Positions 24,748-33,066 are shown, counted from the first letter of the stretch. The stretch: 64,000 nucleotides of DNA from Nocardia acididurans (GCF_016741815.1 NZ_JAERRJ010000014.1:1-64000), one strand, 5' to 3'. A program made the numbers and translations. Notes: generated by a model from the letters alone, not told the origin.

Positions 24748-25794
24748 GTGACATCCGATACGTCGTCAACCGCCCGTTCGTCCGCTCCGACCGAGGCCGC
24801 CGGCGCCTGGCAGCCGGATGTGCTCGGCACGGACTACCAGCAACTGACCCTGCCGCTCGGGCCGGACCCGGACGGTGAGGGCGATGTGGTCGCCACGCTG
24901 GTGCGGTACTCCCCCGCCCAGCAGCCCGCGCCCACCCAGGCCGTGCTGTACGTGCACGGATTCACCGACTACTTCTTCCAGGAGCACCTGGCCCAGCATC
25001 TGGCCGGGCAGGGGCACGCCTTCTACGCGCTGGACCTGCGCAAGTGCGGGCGCTCCACCCGCGCGGGCCAGACCCCGCACTACGTCAGCGATCTGGCGCT
25101 CTACGACACCGAGTTGAACCGGTCGCTGAAGATCATCCGCGAGGAGACCGGGCTGCCGGTGCTGATCATGGCCCATTCCACCGGCGGGCTGGTGACCTCG
25201 CTGTGGCTGAACCGGCTCAACGGCGCGGGCGGCGTTCGCGCCCAGGGCATTACGGGCCTGATGCTCAACAGCCCGTGGTTCGACCTGCAGGGGCCGTCCT
25301 ACTACCGCTCGGTGGGCACCGCGGTGCTCGAAGGTATCGGCCGCTTCAGCGGTATGACCAAGATCCCGCTGGGCCTGTCCACCACCTACGGAACCAGCCT
25401 GCACCACACCGGTTCCGGGGAATGGGATTACAACCTGGATTGGAAGCCGTTGACCGGCTTCCCCGTTCACGCGGGCTGGCTGCGCGCCATCCGCCGTGGG
25501 CATCTGCGGCTGCACCAGGGTCTGGACATCGGCGTGCCCGCGCTGATCCTGCGGTCCAAGGTGACCAGGTTCATGCGCGAATACGGTCCGGCCGCCGATG
25601 TTTCCGATGTGGTGCTGGATGTGCGGCAGATTCAGCGCTGGTCCGGCTGCCTGGGCACGCGCACCAACATGGTGCCGATCGAGGGGGCCCGCCACGACGT
25701 GTTCCTGTCGTCGGCCGAGCCCCGCGAAGAAGCCTTCACCGAGCTCGACAACTGGCTGACGTGGCTCGCCACCTCACCAGAAGCTGGTGCGTAG
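24748..25794 (+). CDS. Alpha/beta hydrolase (monoacylglycerol-lipase-like)
   Basis: The 348-residue protein has the full alpha/beta-hydrolase set. The oxyanion strand is VLYVHGFTDYFF near residue 71, and LDLRKCGRS is the loop after strand 4. The nucleophile elbow is MAHSTGGLV with Ser near 142, and a late RHDVFLS gives the catalytic His. It corresponds by position to Rv2854, next to mqo. It starts at GTG 24748, and its last 21 bp overlap the convergent gene. The substrate is unknown; a lysophospholipase or monoacylglycerol lipase activity is a guess based on the fold subgroup. Confidence 0.85.
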   Translation: MTSDTSSTARSSAPTEAAGAWQPDVLGTDYQQLTLPLGPDPDGEGDVVATLVRYSPAQQPAPTQAVLYVHGFTDYFFQEHLAQHLAGQGHAFYALDLRKCGRSTRAGQTPHYVSDLALYDTELNRSLKIIREETGLPVLIMAHSTGGLVTSLWLNRLNGAGGVRAQGITGLMLNSPWFDLQGPSYYRSVGTAVLEGIGRFSGMTKIPLGLSTTYGTSLHHTGSGEWDYNLDWKPLTGFPVHAGWLRAIRRGHLRLHQGLDIGVPALILRSKVTRFMREYGPAADVSDVVLDVRQIQRWSGCLGTRTNMVPIEGARHDVFLSSAEPREEAFTELDNWLTWLATSPEAGA

Positions 25795-26337
25795 CACCAC
25801 TTCGGTGGCGAGTTCATTGCCCGCCTCGGCCGCTACGTCCGCGACATCCACTGGCACCAGCCGGAATTCGCCGTAGACGTGGCGGCCCGACGGCTCGGCC
25901 AGCTCGCGCGGGAAGCGCTTGGTGGCCAGCAGCGTGGTGGGGATCTCCACCGGCGGGCAGGCCGGGTCGGCGATGTCACCGTTGACGTCGGGCGTGGCCG
26001 GGTGGCCGCGTCCGGCGACGATGACGCTCATGAACCGGCCGAAGCCGCGCGCGGCCAGCTGCCACGCCAGGTCCGCGCCGGCACCGCAGCCGACCAGATT
26101 GGCCCACGGGACCTTCAGGTCGTCGAGGATGCCGAAGACGGCGGCGGTGTCGAGACCGTCCGCCCATTCGATGACGATGGTGTGCAGGTCGGAGGTCTGC
26201 AAACGGGCGCAGACCTCGTCGTAAACGTCGGCCGGATCGCCCGCATCGGGTAGCAGGAGCACGTGGTGCCGGGATGAAGGTCCGCCGACTCGCACGGTCC
26301 ACGCGCGGTCACCGACCGTGATCCGCCGAGATTCCAT
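25774..26337 (-). CDS. Degenerate alpha/beta-hydrolase-fold protein lacking the catalytic Ser
   Basis: This ~187-residue protein looks like a shortened alpha/beta-hydrolase. HHVLLLPDAGDPADVYDEV corresponds to the oxyanion strand and LVGCGAGADLAWQLAARG to the nucleophile elbow, but the GxSxG Ser is replaced by Gly. The C-terminal His region is not evident. It is therefore probably not a hydrolase and may have a binding role. The ATG at 26337 is preferred over an upstream TTG at 26346. It overlaps the convergent hydrolase by 21 bp and ends the strand that also carries cobQ and map. Confidence 0.6.
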   Translation of the reverse strand: MESRRITVGDRAWTVRVGGPSSRHHVLLLPDAGDPADVYDEVCARLQTSDLHTIVIEWADGLDTAAVFGILDDLKVPWANLVGCGAGADLAWQLAARGFGRFMSVIVAGRGHPATPDVNGDIADPACPPVEIPTTLLATKRFPRELAEPSGRHVYGEFRLVPVDVADVAAEAGNELATEVVLRTSFW

Positions 26338-26403
26338 AACGGACAACGCTACACGGCCGCCGGAGGGCGCGGACGCCCGTCCGGCGGATAAACGTGACGG
26401 CTG

Positions 26404-27927
26404 TCACCTTCCGACGGTGAGAACCGGGAGATCCGCGGGGGCGCCGTGGGTGATCAGACGCTCGAGGGGTTCGAGGTCGAGATGCTTCTCCATCAGGTCG
26501 GCGAGCAGGTCGAGCTGGGCGGCGCGCACATCGGCCACCGAAACATCCTCGGCCACAACGAAATCGGTGCGACCGGCCTGAGCTGCGACTTCACCCAGCC
26601 AGGCGCGGCGGAACTCGTCGGATTCCAGGGCTCCGTGCAGGTGTGTGCCCCAGATACCCTGGCGCACACTGCCTTCGGGTCGGCCCTCGAGTTCCAGCCA
26701 GGGGTGATCGGCATTACGGGTGACGCGGCCATGATGTATCTCATAGCCGTGCACGGGGAGATCCGCGCCACCGAGCGCGCGGCCGGAGGCGCGGCGCAGC
26801 ACCTTCGGGTCCGCGAATTCGATGTCGAGGTCCAGCAGGCCCAGGCCGGGGACGGTGCCGGCGGTGGACTCCACCCGGTCGGTAATGCTGCGGGCGAGCA
26901 TCTGGTAGCCGCCGCAGATGCCGAGGATCGGGCTGCCCGCCGCCGCGCGGGCGGTCAGGGCGTCGGCGATCCCGGTGCGGCGCAACCACTCCAGATCGCT
27001 GACGGTGGCCTTGCTGCCGGGCAGGATCACCAGGTCGGCACCGGCCAGGCGGGAGGGGTCGTCGGCCCAGCGCACGGAGACCCCGGGCTCGCAGGCCAGG
27101 GCCTCCACATCGGTGGAGTTGGAGATGCGCGGCAGTCGGATGGCGGCGACGGTCAGCCAGTCCCGGCCCAGCGGCGGACGGGAGCGGCCGACGGGGGCGT
27201 CGGCGACGGTGCCGAGCGAATCCTCGGCGTCGATCCAGAGGTCTTCGGCGAAGGGCAGCACGCCGAGGGTGGGGCGTCCGGTGAGCTCGGTCAGCTGATC
27301 GAGGCCGGGTCGCAGCAGCTCCACATCGCCGCGGAATTTGTTGACGATGAAGCCGGAAATCAATTGCTGGTCTTCGGGTTCCAGAATCGCGACGGTGCCG
27401 AAGAGATGCGCGAGCACGCCCCCGCGATCGATATCGCCGACCAGCAGAACCGGCAAATCCACCGCGCGCGCCAGCCCCATATTCGCGAGATCTGTTGCAC
27501 GCAGGTTGATTTCGGCGGGCGATCCGGCGCCCTCACAGATCACCACATCGAATTCGGCACGCAGCGAAGCCAATTCCTCGGCGACAATGCCCCGCAGCAC
27601 CTGTCGATGCCGGAAGTAATCCTTCGCCCCCACCGTGTCGACGGCTCTACCGCGCACGACAAGCTGGGAGCGCCGGTCGCTCCCGGGCTTGAGCAGCACC
27701 GGATTGAACCGCACGCTCGGCTCCAGCCCGCATGCCCGCGCCTGCAACGCCTGCGCCCGGCCGATCTCCCCGCCGTCCAGGGTGACGACGGAGTTGTTCG
27801 ACATGTTCTGCGCCTTGAACGGGGCCACCCGCACCCCGCGCCGGGCGAGCATGCGGCAGAGCCCCGCCACCACAACGCTTTTCCCGGCGTCGGAGGTGGT
27901 GCCCGCGATCAGCAGCGCGCCCCTCAC
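26404..27927 (-). CDS. cobQ: Cobyric acid synthase (adenosylcobyrinate hexaamide-forming)
   Basis: CobQ amidates side chains b, d, e and g of adenosylcobyrinic a,c-diamide, using four glutamines and ATP. The 507-residue protein has the N-terminal ATPase P-loop AGTTSDAGKSVV near residue 8, FKAQNMSNNS and VVICEGAGSPAEINL. The C-terminal class I glutaminase has LGICGGYQMLA with the catalytic Cys and GTHLHGALE with the His. It starts at GTG 27927, whose GTGA overlaps the map stop, so the two are translationally coupled. In M. tuberculosis cobQ1 lies elsewhere, so this is a lineage-specific placement near the other cob genes. Confidence 0.96.
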   Translation of the reverse strand: MRGALLIAGTTSDAGKSVVVAGLCRMLARRGVRVAPFKAQNMSNNSVVTLDGGEIGRAQALQARACGLEPSVRFNPVLLKPGSDRRSQLVVRGRAVDTVGAKDYFRHRQVLRGIVAEELASLRAEFDVVICEGAGSPAEINLRATDLANMGLARAVDLPVLLVGDIDRGGVLAHLFGTVAILEPEDQQLISGFIVNKFRGDVELLRPGLDQLTELTGRPTLGVLPFAEDLWIDAEDSLGTVADAPVGRSRPPLGRDWLTVAAIRLPRISNSTDVEALACEPGVSVRWADDPSRLAGADLVILPGSKATVSDLEWLRRTGIADALTARAAAGSPILGICGGYQMLARSITDRVESTAGTVPGLGLLDLDIEFADPKVLRRASGRALGGADLPVHGYEIHHGRVTRNADHPWLELEGRPEGSVRQGIWGTHLHGALESDEFRRAWLGEVAAQAGRTDFVVAEDVSVADVRAAQLDLLADLMEKHLDLEPLERLITHGAPADLPVLTVGR

Positions 27928-28787
27928 GGCAGCGTGAGGATTTCCGCGCCCTCGTCGGTGACCACGAGCGTGTGCTCGAACTGCGCCGTCCACTTGCGGT
28001 CCTTGGTGACCACGGTCCAGCCGTCGTTCCAGATCTCGTAGTCGATGCCGCCCAGGTTGATCATGGGTTCGATGGTGAAGGTCATGCCCGGCTCGATGAC
28101 GGATTCGATGGCGGGCTGGTCGTAGTGCAGGATCACCAGGCCGCTGTGGAAGGTGGGGCCGACGCCGTGGCCGGTGAAGTCGCGCACCACACCGTAGCCG
28201 AAGCGGTTGGCGTAGGACTCGATGACGCGGCCGATCACATTGAGCGCGCGGCCCGGCTTGACCGCCTTGATGGCGCGCATGGTGGCCTCTTCGGTGCGCT
28301 CGACCAGCAGGCGCACCTCCTCGTCCACGTCACCGGCGAGGTAGGTCCGGTTGGTGTCGCCGTGCACGCCGTTGATGTAGGCGGTGACGTCGATGTTCAC
28401 GATGTCGCCGTCCTCGATGACCGTCGAGTCCGGGATGCCGTGGCAGATGACCTCGTTCAGCGAGGTGCAGCAGGATTTGGGAAAGCCCTTGTAGCCCAGG
28501 GTGGACGGGTAGGCGCCGTGGTCGAGCATGTACTCGTGCGCGATGGCGTCGAGCTGATCGGTGGTGACGCCCGGTGCGACGGCCTTGCCCGCCTCCGCGA
28601 GGGCCTGTGCGGCGATCTTGCCGGCGATGCGCATCTTCTCGATGGTCTCGGCGGTCTGCACCCAGGGCTCGTGACCCTCGTTGGCGGTCTTCTTCCACAC
28701 GTACTCGGGCCGCTCGATGTTTTTCGGCACCTCGCGAATGGGCGACTGGGTGCCGGGAACGAGGGGTTTGCGGGTGCGCACTGACAT
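27924..28787 (-). CDS. map: Methionine aminopeptidase, type I with N-terminal extension
   Basis: MetAP removes the initiator Met from nascent proteins with a two-metal centre. The 287-residue protein has the pita-bread fold. Metal ligands are visible in DGDIVNIDVTAYINGVHGDTNRTY split across two Asp, GHGVGPTFH with a His, a Glu in TIEPM and a Glu in QFEHTLVV. An N-terminal extension of about 40 residues rich in Pro and basic residues (RKPLVPGTQSPIREVP) is typical of actinobacterial MapB. It matches Rv2861c by order. It overlaps cobQ by 4 bp, so a housekeeping gene drives a B12 gene. Confidence 0.97.
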   Translation of the reverse strand: MSVRTRKPLVPGTQSPIREVPKNIERPEYVWKKTANEGHEPWVQTAETIEKMRIAGKIAAQALAEAGKAVAPGVTTDQLDAIAHEYMLDHGAYPSTLGYKGFPKSCCTSLNEVICHGIPDSTVIEDGDIVNIDVTAYINGVHGDTNRTYLAGDVDEEVRLLVERTEEATMRAIKAVKPGRALNVIGRVIESYANRFGYGVVRDFTGHGVGPTFHSGLVILHYDQPAIESVIEPGMTFTIEPMINLGGIDYEIWNDGWTVVTKDRKWTAQFEHTLVVTDEGAEILTLP

Positions 28788-28939
28788 GCACCAAGACTAA
28801 CGGTCTCCTTCGTGTTCGCCGTCGGAGCGGTCGCCGGAATAGTTCCGGACTGCGGTCCGTTTATGGTGCTGGTTGACTTGGAAACAACGGCGCGGCCTGG
28901 GAACGCAGGAACCGCGACACAGCGAGAGGGGCTCCGGCC

Positions 28940-29953
28940 GTGGAACTTGGTCTGACGACATTCGCCGAGGTGCATCCCGTCGGAGGCGACGGGCCGGTGC
29001 CCACCGCGGGCGAACGGCTGCGGCAGGTGGTCGAGGAAGCGGTGGCCACCGAGCAGGCGGGACTCGACGTGTACGGCGTCGGCGAACACCACCGCAAGGA
29101 TTTCGCGGCGTCCTCCCCGGCGGTCGTGCTGGCCGCCATCGCCTCGCGCACCGAGCGGATCCAGCTCACGAGTGCGGTGACGGTCTTGAGCTCGGCCGAT
29201 CCCGTGCGCGCCTATCAGGACTTCGCCACCCTCGACGGGCTGTCGGGCGGCCGGGCCGAATTGATGGCCGGGCGTGGCTCTTTCATCGAGTCGTTCCCAC
29301 TGTTCGGTTACGACCTCTCCGACTACGACGAGCTGTTCGAGGAGAAATTGGCGCTGCTGCTGAAGATTCGCGAGGAGGAGCCGGTCACCTGGTCCGGACG
29401 GTTCCGTGCGCCGCTGAACGACGTGATCGTCTATCCGCGCACCGAGAACCGGCCGCTGCCGGTGTGGATCGCGGTCGGCGGCAGCCCCGAATCCGTTGTG
29501 CGCGCGGGACTTCTGGGCCTGCCGCTGGCCATCGCCATCATCGGCGGGCAGCCGGCGCGGTTCAAGCCGCTGGTGGAGCTGTATCACCGGGCGCTCGAGC
29601 AGGGCGGGCATGACAAGCAGCCGGTCGCGGTGCACGCGCACGGGTATGTCGCCGAGACGGATGCGCAGGCCGTGAACGACTTCTACAAGCCGTACGCCCG
29701 CGCCATGTCCGGAATCGGGAAGGAGCGCGGCTGGGGTCCGATGACGCGTGAGCAGTTCGACGCGCTGCGCTCGCAGAGTGGTTCGCTGTTCGTCGGCACG
29801 CCCGACTACGTGGCGGGCAAGATCGCCGATGTTCGCGACACCCTGGGACTGGATCGGTTCATGCTGCACACCAGCGTCGGCACCATCGAGCACGAGAAGG
29901 TGCTGAACAACATCACTCTGCTCGGCGAGAAGGTGGCCCCGCAGGTTCGCTGA
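28940..29953 (+). CDS. LLM-class (luciferase-like) flavin oxidoreductase
   Basis: The 337-residue TIM-barrel protein belongs to the luciferase-like monooxygenase superfamily. YGVGEHHRKDF near residue 45, TSAVTVLSSADPVRAYQDFATLDGLSGGRAEL near 78-110 in overlapping blocks, and PLPVWIAVGGSPESV near 170 are typical of the FMN-using group of this family, though F420 use cannot be excluded. It starts at GTG 28940 with GAGAGGGG about 10 bases upstream. It is divergent from map. The photolyase gene follows after 62 bp, but a separate operator-like element in that gap suggests an independent promoter. Confidence 0.85.
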   Translation: MELGLTTFAEVHPVGGDGPVPTAGERLRQVVEEAVATEQAGLDVYGVGEHHRKDFAASSPAVVLAAIASRTERIQLTSAVTVLSSADPVRAYQDFATLDGLSGGRAELMAGRGSFIESFPLFGYDLSDYDELFEEKLALLLKIREEEPVTWSGRFRAPLNDVIVYPRTENRPLPVWIAVGGSPESVVRAGLLGLPLAIAIIGGQPARFKPLVELYHRALEQGGHDKQPVAVHAHGYVAETDAQAVNDFYKPYARAMSGIGKERGWGPMTREQFDALRSQSGSLFVGTPDYVAGKIADVRDTLGLDRFMLHTSVGTIEHEKVLNNITLLGEKVAPQVR

Positions 29954-29970
29954 TCTCCGGTGCGACGCGA

Positions 29971-29996
29971 ACGATATGCATCGTTTGTGCATCGTT
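29971..29996 (+). promoter_or_regulatory. LitR/CarH-type operator candidate upstream of photolyase
   Basis: TGCATCGTT occurs twice at 11-bp phase (29977-29985 and 29988-29996), about one helix turn apart. The first copy is also half of the interrupted palindrome ACGAT-ATGC-ATCGT (29971-29984). The element ends 19 bp before the photolyase ATG. Almost the same arrangement occurs before the lipocalin gene, and a MerR/B12-binding regulator lies 2 kb downstream. MerR photoreceptors of this class bind direct or inverted repeats at target promoters, so this is a good operator candidate. Confidence 0.65.
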
Positions 29997-30015
29997 GATT
30001 GGTTAAGGTGGGGGC

Positions 30016-31341
30016 ATGACCGTCGCCATCGTGCTGTTCACCCGAGATTTGCGCGTACACGACAATCCCGCGCTGACCACCGCCTGCCGGGAAGCCGAGG
30101 CGGTGGTCCCGCTGTTCGTGCTGGACGACGAGCTACTGGCCAAGGTGCGCGACGCACCGAACCGGGTGCGGTTCCTGGTCGCCGCGCTGCACGAGCTCGA
30201 CAGCGAACTGCGGGTGCGGGGCGGGCGGCTCATCGTGCGGCGCGGGCACGTCGCCGACGAGGTGGAACGGGTCGCGCACCAGGTGGGCGCGCGGGACGTG
30301 CACCTCGCGGCGGATCACACCGGGTACGGGCCGAAGCGGGAAATCGCGCTGCGGGAACGGCTTTCGCAGACGGGTCGCCGCCTGCACCCGCATGCGGCCT
30401 CGATTACGGCGGTGGATCCCGGGACCGTGCGACCCGATACCGGGCGCGGGCACTACGCCATCTTCTCGCCGTATTTCCGGCGCTGGCTCGACACCCCGAT
30501 GCGGTCGCCACTGCCCGCGCCCAAGACCGTCAAAGTGCCGCGCGCCACGGGGGTTCCCATTCCCGAGTCGTCTGCACTGTGCACCGGCGCCGGGTCACCG
30601 CAACTGGCGGTGGGCGGGGAGACCACGGGCCGGAAAATGCTGGAGCACTGGATATCCGGCCCGGTGACGCGGTACGAGACCGACAAGGACGTCCCGGCCG
30701 TGGACGGCACCTCCGGCCTGTCGCCCTACCTGCACTTCGGCTGCGTCTCCGCGACCGAGGCGGTGGCCCGGGTGGACGCGTCCGCGCCCGGCGGGACGGC
30801 ATTCATCCGGCAGCTGGCCTGGCGCGACTTCTACCATCAGGTGCTGGCCGACCGGCCCGAGATCGCGGTGGACGACTACCGGCCGGCCACCGAGCCGTGG
30901 CGGCGGGATCCGCACGCCGTGGCTGCCTGGCGGGACGGCCGCACCGGGATTCCCATGGTCGACGCGGGTATGCGTCAACTCCTCGAGCAGGGCTGGATGC
31001 CCGGCCGCGCCCGGCTGATCGCGGCGAGCTGCCTGGTCAAAACGATGCGGGTGGATTGGCGGGTGGGCGCACGGCATTTCGAGCGCTGGCTGGTCGACGG
31101 CGATGTCGCGAACAACCGCATGAACTGGCAGTGGATGGCGGGGACCGGCACCGACACCCGCTCCAGCCGGGTGCTCAACCCCCTGCGCCAAGCCGAAAGA
31201 TTCGACCCGGCAGGCGATTACGCGCGCCGCTGGCTGCCCGAACTGGCCCACCTGCCCGGCGCGGAGATCCATCGGCCGTGGCGGGCGGGCGTCCTGGCCG
31301 CCGACTACCCGCCGCCGATCGTCGAATTCAACGGGATGTGA
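30016..31341 (+). CDS. phr: Deoxyribodipyrimidine photolyase, class I
   Basis: Photolyase uses FADH- and an antenna chromophore to split UV-induced pyrimidine dimers with blue light. The 441-residue protein has the N-terminal Rossmann antenna domain starting TVAIVLFTRDLRVHDNPAL. The C-terminal FAD domain shows DGTSGLSPYLHFG, FIRQLAWRDFYHQ, GIPMVDAGMRQL and NNRMNWQWMAGTGTD, all family signatures. AAGG and GGGGG precede the ATG. It is followed by a lipocalin gene and a B12-binding MerR regulator, a grouping seen in light-induced regulons of other bacteria. Confidence 0.96.
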   Translation: MTVAIVLFTRDLRVHDNPALTTACREAEAVVPLFVLDDELLAKVRDAPNRVRFLVAALHELDSELRVRGGRLIVRRGHVADEVERVAHQVGARDVHLAADHTGYGPKREIALRERLSQTGRRLHPHAASITAVDPGTVRPDTGRGHYAIFSPYFRRWLDTPMRSPLPAPKTVKVPRATGVPIPESSALCTGAGSPQLAVGGETTGRKMLEHWISGPVTRYETDKDVPAVDGTSGLSPYLHFGCVSATEAVARVDASAPGGTAFIRQLAWRDFYHQVLADRPEIAVDDYRPATEPWRRDPHAVAAWRDGRTGIPMVDAGMRQLLEQGWMPGRARLIAASCLVKTMRVDWRVGARHFERWLVDGDVANNRMNWQWMAGTGTDTRSSRVLNPLRQAERFDPAGDYARRWLPELAHLPGAEIHRPWRAGVLAADYPPPIVEFNGM

Positions 31342-31354
31342 GCTGCGGCCGAGC

Positions 31355-31378
31355 ACGATGCATCGTTTTTGCATCGCT
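31355..31378 (+). promoter_or_regulatory. LitR/CarH-type operator candidate upstream of lipocalin
   Basis: The perfect palindrome ACGATGCATCGT (31355-31366) is followed by a second TGCATCG copy at 11-bp phase (31359 and 31370 starts). GCATCG-CTT-CGATGC then forms a further inverted repeat ending at 31385. The site lies 14 bp after the photolyase stop and about 70 bp before the lipocalin ATG. Its match to the element before the photolyase, in sequence and spacing, supports a shared regulator. Confidence 0.65.
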
Positions 31379-31447
31379 TCGATGCTACCGTCGAAATACC
31401 GAGACCCGGATATCCGACCGGCTCGCTCCGATTGGCGGAGGACGACG

Positions 31448-32068
31448 ATGCACACCCATCCATTCCGGCGGCACCGGTGGTTGCCGCGCTCGATTCCGCT
31501 CCTGGCCCTGGTCGCGTGCGCGCCGCTGGCGGCGCACGCCGCCGCGACGCCACCCGCTTCCGTGGTCCCCGTGGCCGCGTCCCCGGCACCTGTTGCCGCC
31601 CTGGAGGTTTCGCGCTACACCGGCACCTGGCTGCAGCTCGCGGCGATACCGCAGCCGTTCAGCCTGGCCTGCGCCCTCGACACCCGCGCCGAATACGGTA
31701 CGGCCCCAGGCGGACTCACCGTGCGGAACTCCTGCACCACCCGGTTCGGCACTCGTGACGAACGGGTCGGGTTCGCCCGGGTCACCGATCCCTCGACCAA
31801 TGCGCAACTGGCGGTGACCTTCCGGGCGGAGGCCGACCCGGCCACCAACTACGTGGTCACCGCGCTGGATCCGGAGTACCGGTGGGCGCTCGTGGTGAAT
31901 CCCGGTCGCACCGCCGGATTCGTCCTGTCTCGGGAACCCGTGCTCGAGGCCGACCAGTGGGCGGCGGTCCGCGCCGGAATTTCGACGGCGGGGATGGACG
32001 CGTGCCTGTTCCTCACCTCGCCCATCACCGGCGGACGCGACGGGATCGAACCGCTGTGCGCGCGCTGA
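31448..32068 (+). CDS. Secreted bacterial lipocalin (Blc-like)
   Basis: The 206-residue protein has an export signal (basic start HPFRRHRWLPR, hydrophobic core, then AAHAAATPPA) and a lipocalin domain. The GxW motif is RYTGTWLQLAAIP and the second conserved strand is NYVVTALDPEYRWALVVNP, as in Blc. There is no clear lipobox before a Cys, so it is probably secreted or surface-held rather than lipidated. GGAGG lies 7 bases before ATG 31448; a frame from 31358 would run through the operator and is rejected. Lipocalins recur with photolyase in LitR-type regulons, where a membrane-protection role under light stress has been suggested. Confidence 0.85.
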   Translation: MHTHPFRRHRWLPRSIPLLALVACAPLAAHAAATPPASVVPVAASPAPVAALEVSRYTGTWLQLAAIPQPFSLACALDTRAEYGTAPGGLTVRNSCTTRFGTRDERVGFARVTDPSTNAQLAVTFRAEADPATNYVVTALDPEYRWALVVNPGRTAGFVLSREPVLEADQWAAVRAGISTAGMDACLFLTSPITGGRDGIEPLCAR

Positions 32069-32083
32069 GTGGCGCGGGGCTTC

Positions 32084-32959
32084 TCAGTTCCGGCCGGGCG
32101 GCCGGAGGCGGTCGACGGCCTCGATGAGGCTGGCCAGGCGGTGGGTGCGGTCGGGCAGGATGAGGGTGTCCCAGCCGGGGCCGCCGACGTGGACGTGTGC
32201 GCCGGCGGCGGCGCAGGCGCGGACCGCGGAGGTGAGGGCGGTGCGTTCCTGTTGGGACCAGAGGACGACATTCGCGGGGGCGGGAAGGCGGACGAGGGTG
32301 TCGGCGAGCGCGGCGGTGGGGACGTCCGGGCCGAGCATGTGGGCGGCCACGCCCTGTTCGGCCAGTGCGGCGCGCAGTACTTCCAATGGCAGCGAATGGG
32401 TTTCGCCGCTGGTGCAGGCCAGGATCAGCGGCGCGGCGTCGCGGGCGGGCACGGGGGGCACGGTGCGATGCAGGGCGGCGACGATGCACCAGGACAGCAG
32501 GTGCTCCACGTCGACGCAGCCCTCGCCGCCCAGCTGGCGGCCGACGATCTCGGCGAAGACGGGGCGGCACAGGCGATCCCAGGTGTCGACGACGCCGTAG
32601 GCGCGCAGATGTTTGTCCAGTAGATCGCAGACCACGCCGGTATCCAGTGCGAAGGCGGCCGACAGCAGGGCCGCCTCGTCGCCGAAGGACAGGGCGGGGC
32701 CGCGCGCCGCCGCCGCCGCGCCCGCGGGGGTGGATCCGGCGCGGATGAGATCGACCATTCTGGTGAGCAGGGCGAGATCGGCCTCGGTGTAGAGGCGGTG
32801 CCGTCCGGGGCGATCCTGGGCGGGGCCGATGCCGTAGCGGCGATTCCAGCTGCGCAGGGTCGCGGTCGGAATGCCGAGCCGTTCGGCCGCCGCGCGGACC
32901 GAGACGCCGGTCTGCTCGGGGGCGAATGTCGGGCGGTTCGGCATGTCTTGATTGTGCAT
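32084..32959 (-). CDS. litR: MerR-family regulator with cobalamin-binding domain (LitR/CarH type)
   Basis: This is a likely light-responsive repressor that holds adenosylcobalamin in the dark and releases DNA when light breaks the Co-C bond. The ~291-residue protein has an N-terminal MerR winged helix (GVSVRAAAERLGIPTATLRSW), a helical bundle (about residues 95-170) with VDVEH matching the EH of the light-sensor motif, and a Rossmann B12 domain. ACTSGETHSLPL contains the His expected to ligate cobalt. The Trp usually nine residues before EH appears to be Gln here. It is convergent with the lipocalin gene (15-bp gap). The start is ATG 32959 or 32944. Confidence 0.88.
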   Translation of the reverse strand: MHNQDMPNRPTFAPEQTGVSVRAAAERLGIPTATLRSWNRRYGIGPAQDRPGRHRLYTEADLALLTRMVDLIRAGSTPAGAAAAARGPALSFGDEAALLSAAFALDTGVVCDLLDKHLRAYGVVDTWDRLCRPVFAEIVGRQLGGEGCVDVEHLLSWCIVAALHRTVPPVPARDAAPLILACTSGETHSLPLEVLRAALAEQGVAAHMLGPDVPTAALADTLVRLPAPANVVLWSQQERTALTSAVRACAAAGAHVHVGGPGWDTLILPDRTHRLASLIEAVDRLRPPGRN

Positions 32960-32985
32960 GTTCGAGTGCGGCAGGAGTGATCGAC

Positions 32986-33060
32986 GTGCGGTGTGTGGTG
33001 TTCGGAGCGATCGGGTACACCGGTGCCGGAGTTGCTCGTGGCCGGGCAGGCGGGGACGCG
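32986..33060 (+). pseudogene. Remnant 5' end of a saccharopine-dehydrogenase/epimerase-like gene
   Basis: AGGAG (32973-32977) precedes a GTG at 32986 by 8 bases, and the codons that follow read VRCVVFGAIGYTGAGVA. That is the opening of a Rossmann NAD(P)-binding protein such as trans-acting enoyl reductase or saccharopine dehydrogenase-like proteins (VVFGATGYTG). After about 25 codons the frame enters sequence antisense to the TetR gene and loses all similarity. A real ribosome site and start with no body indicates a truncated gene, divergent from litR. Confidence 0.45.
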
Positions 33061-33066
33061 GTCACC

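Noticed and set aside
29976..31817. A 613-residue plus-strand frame across photolyase and lipocalin
   Set aside because: Wrong frame relative to the photolyase motifs; Arg/Gly/Ala-rich shadow.
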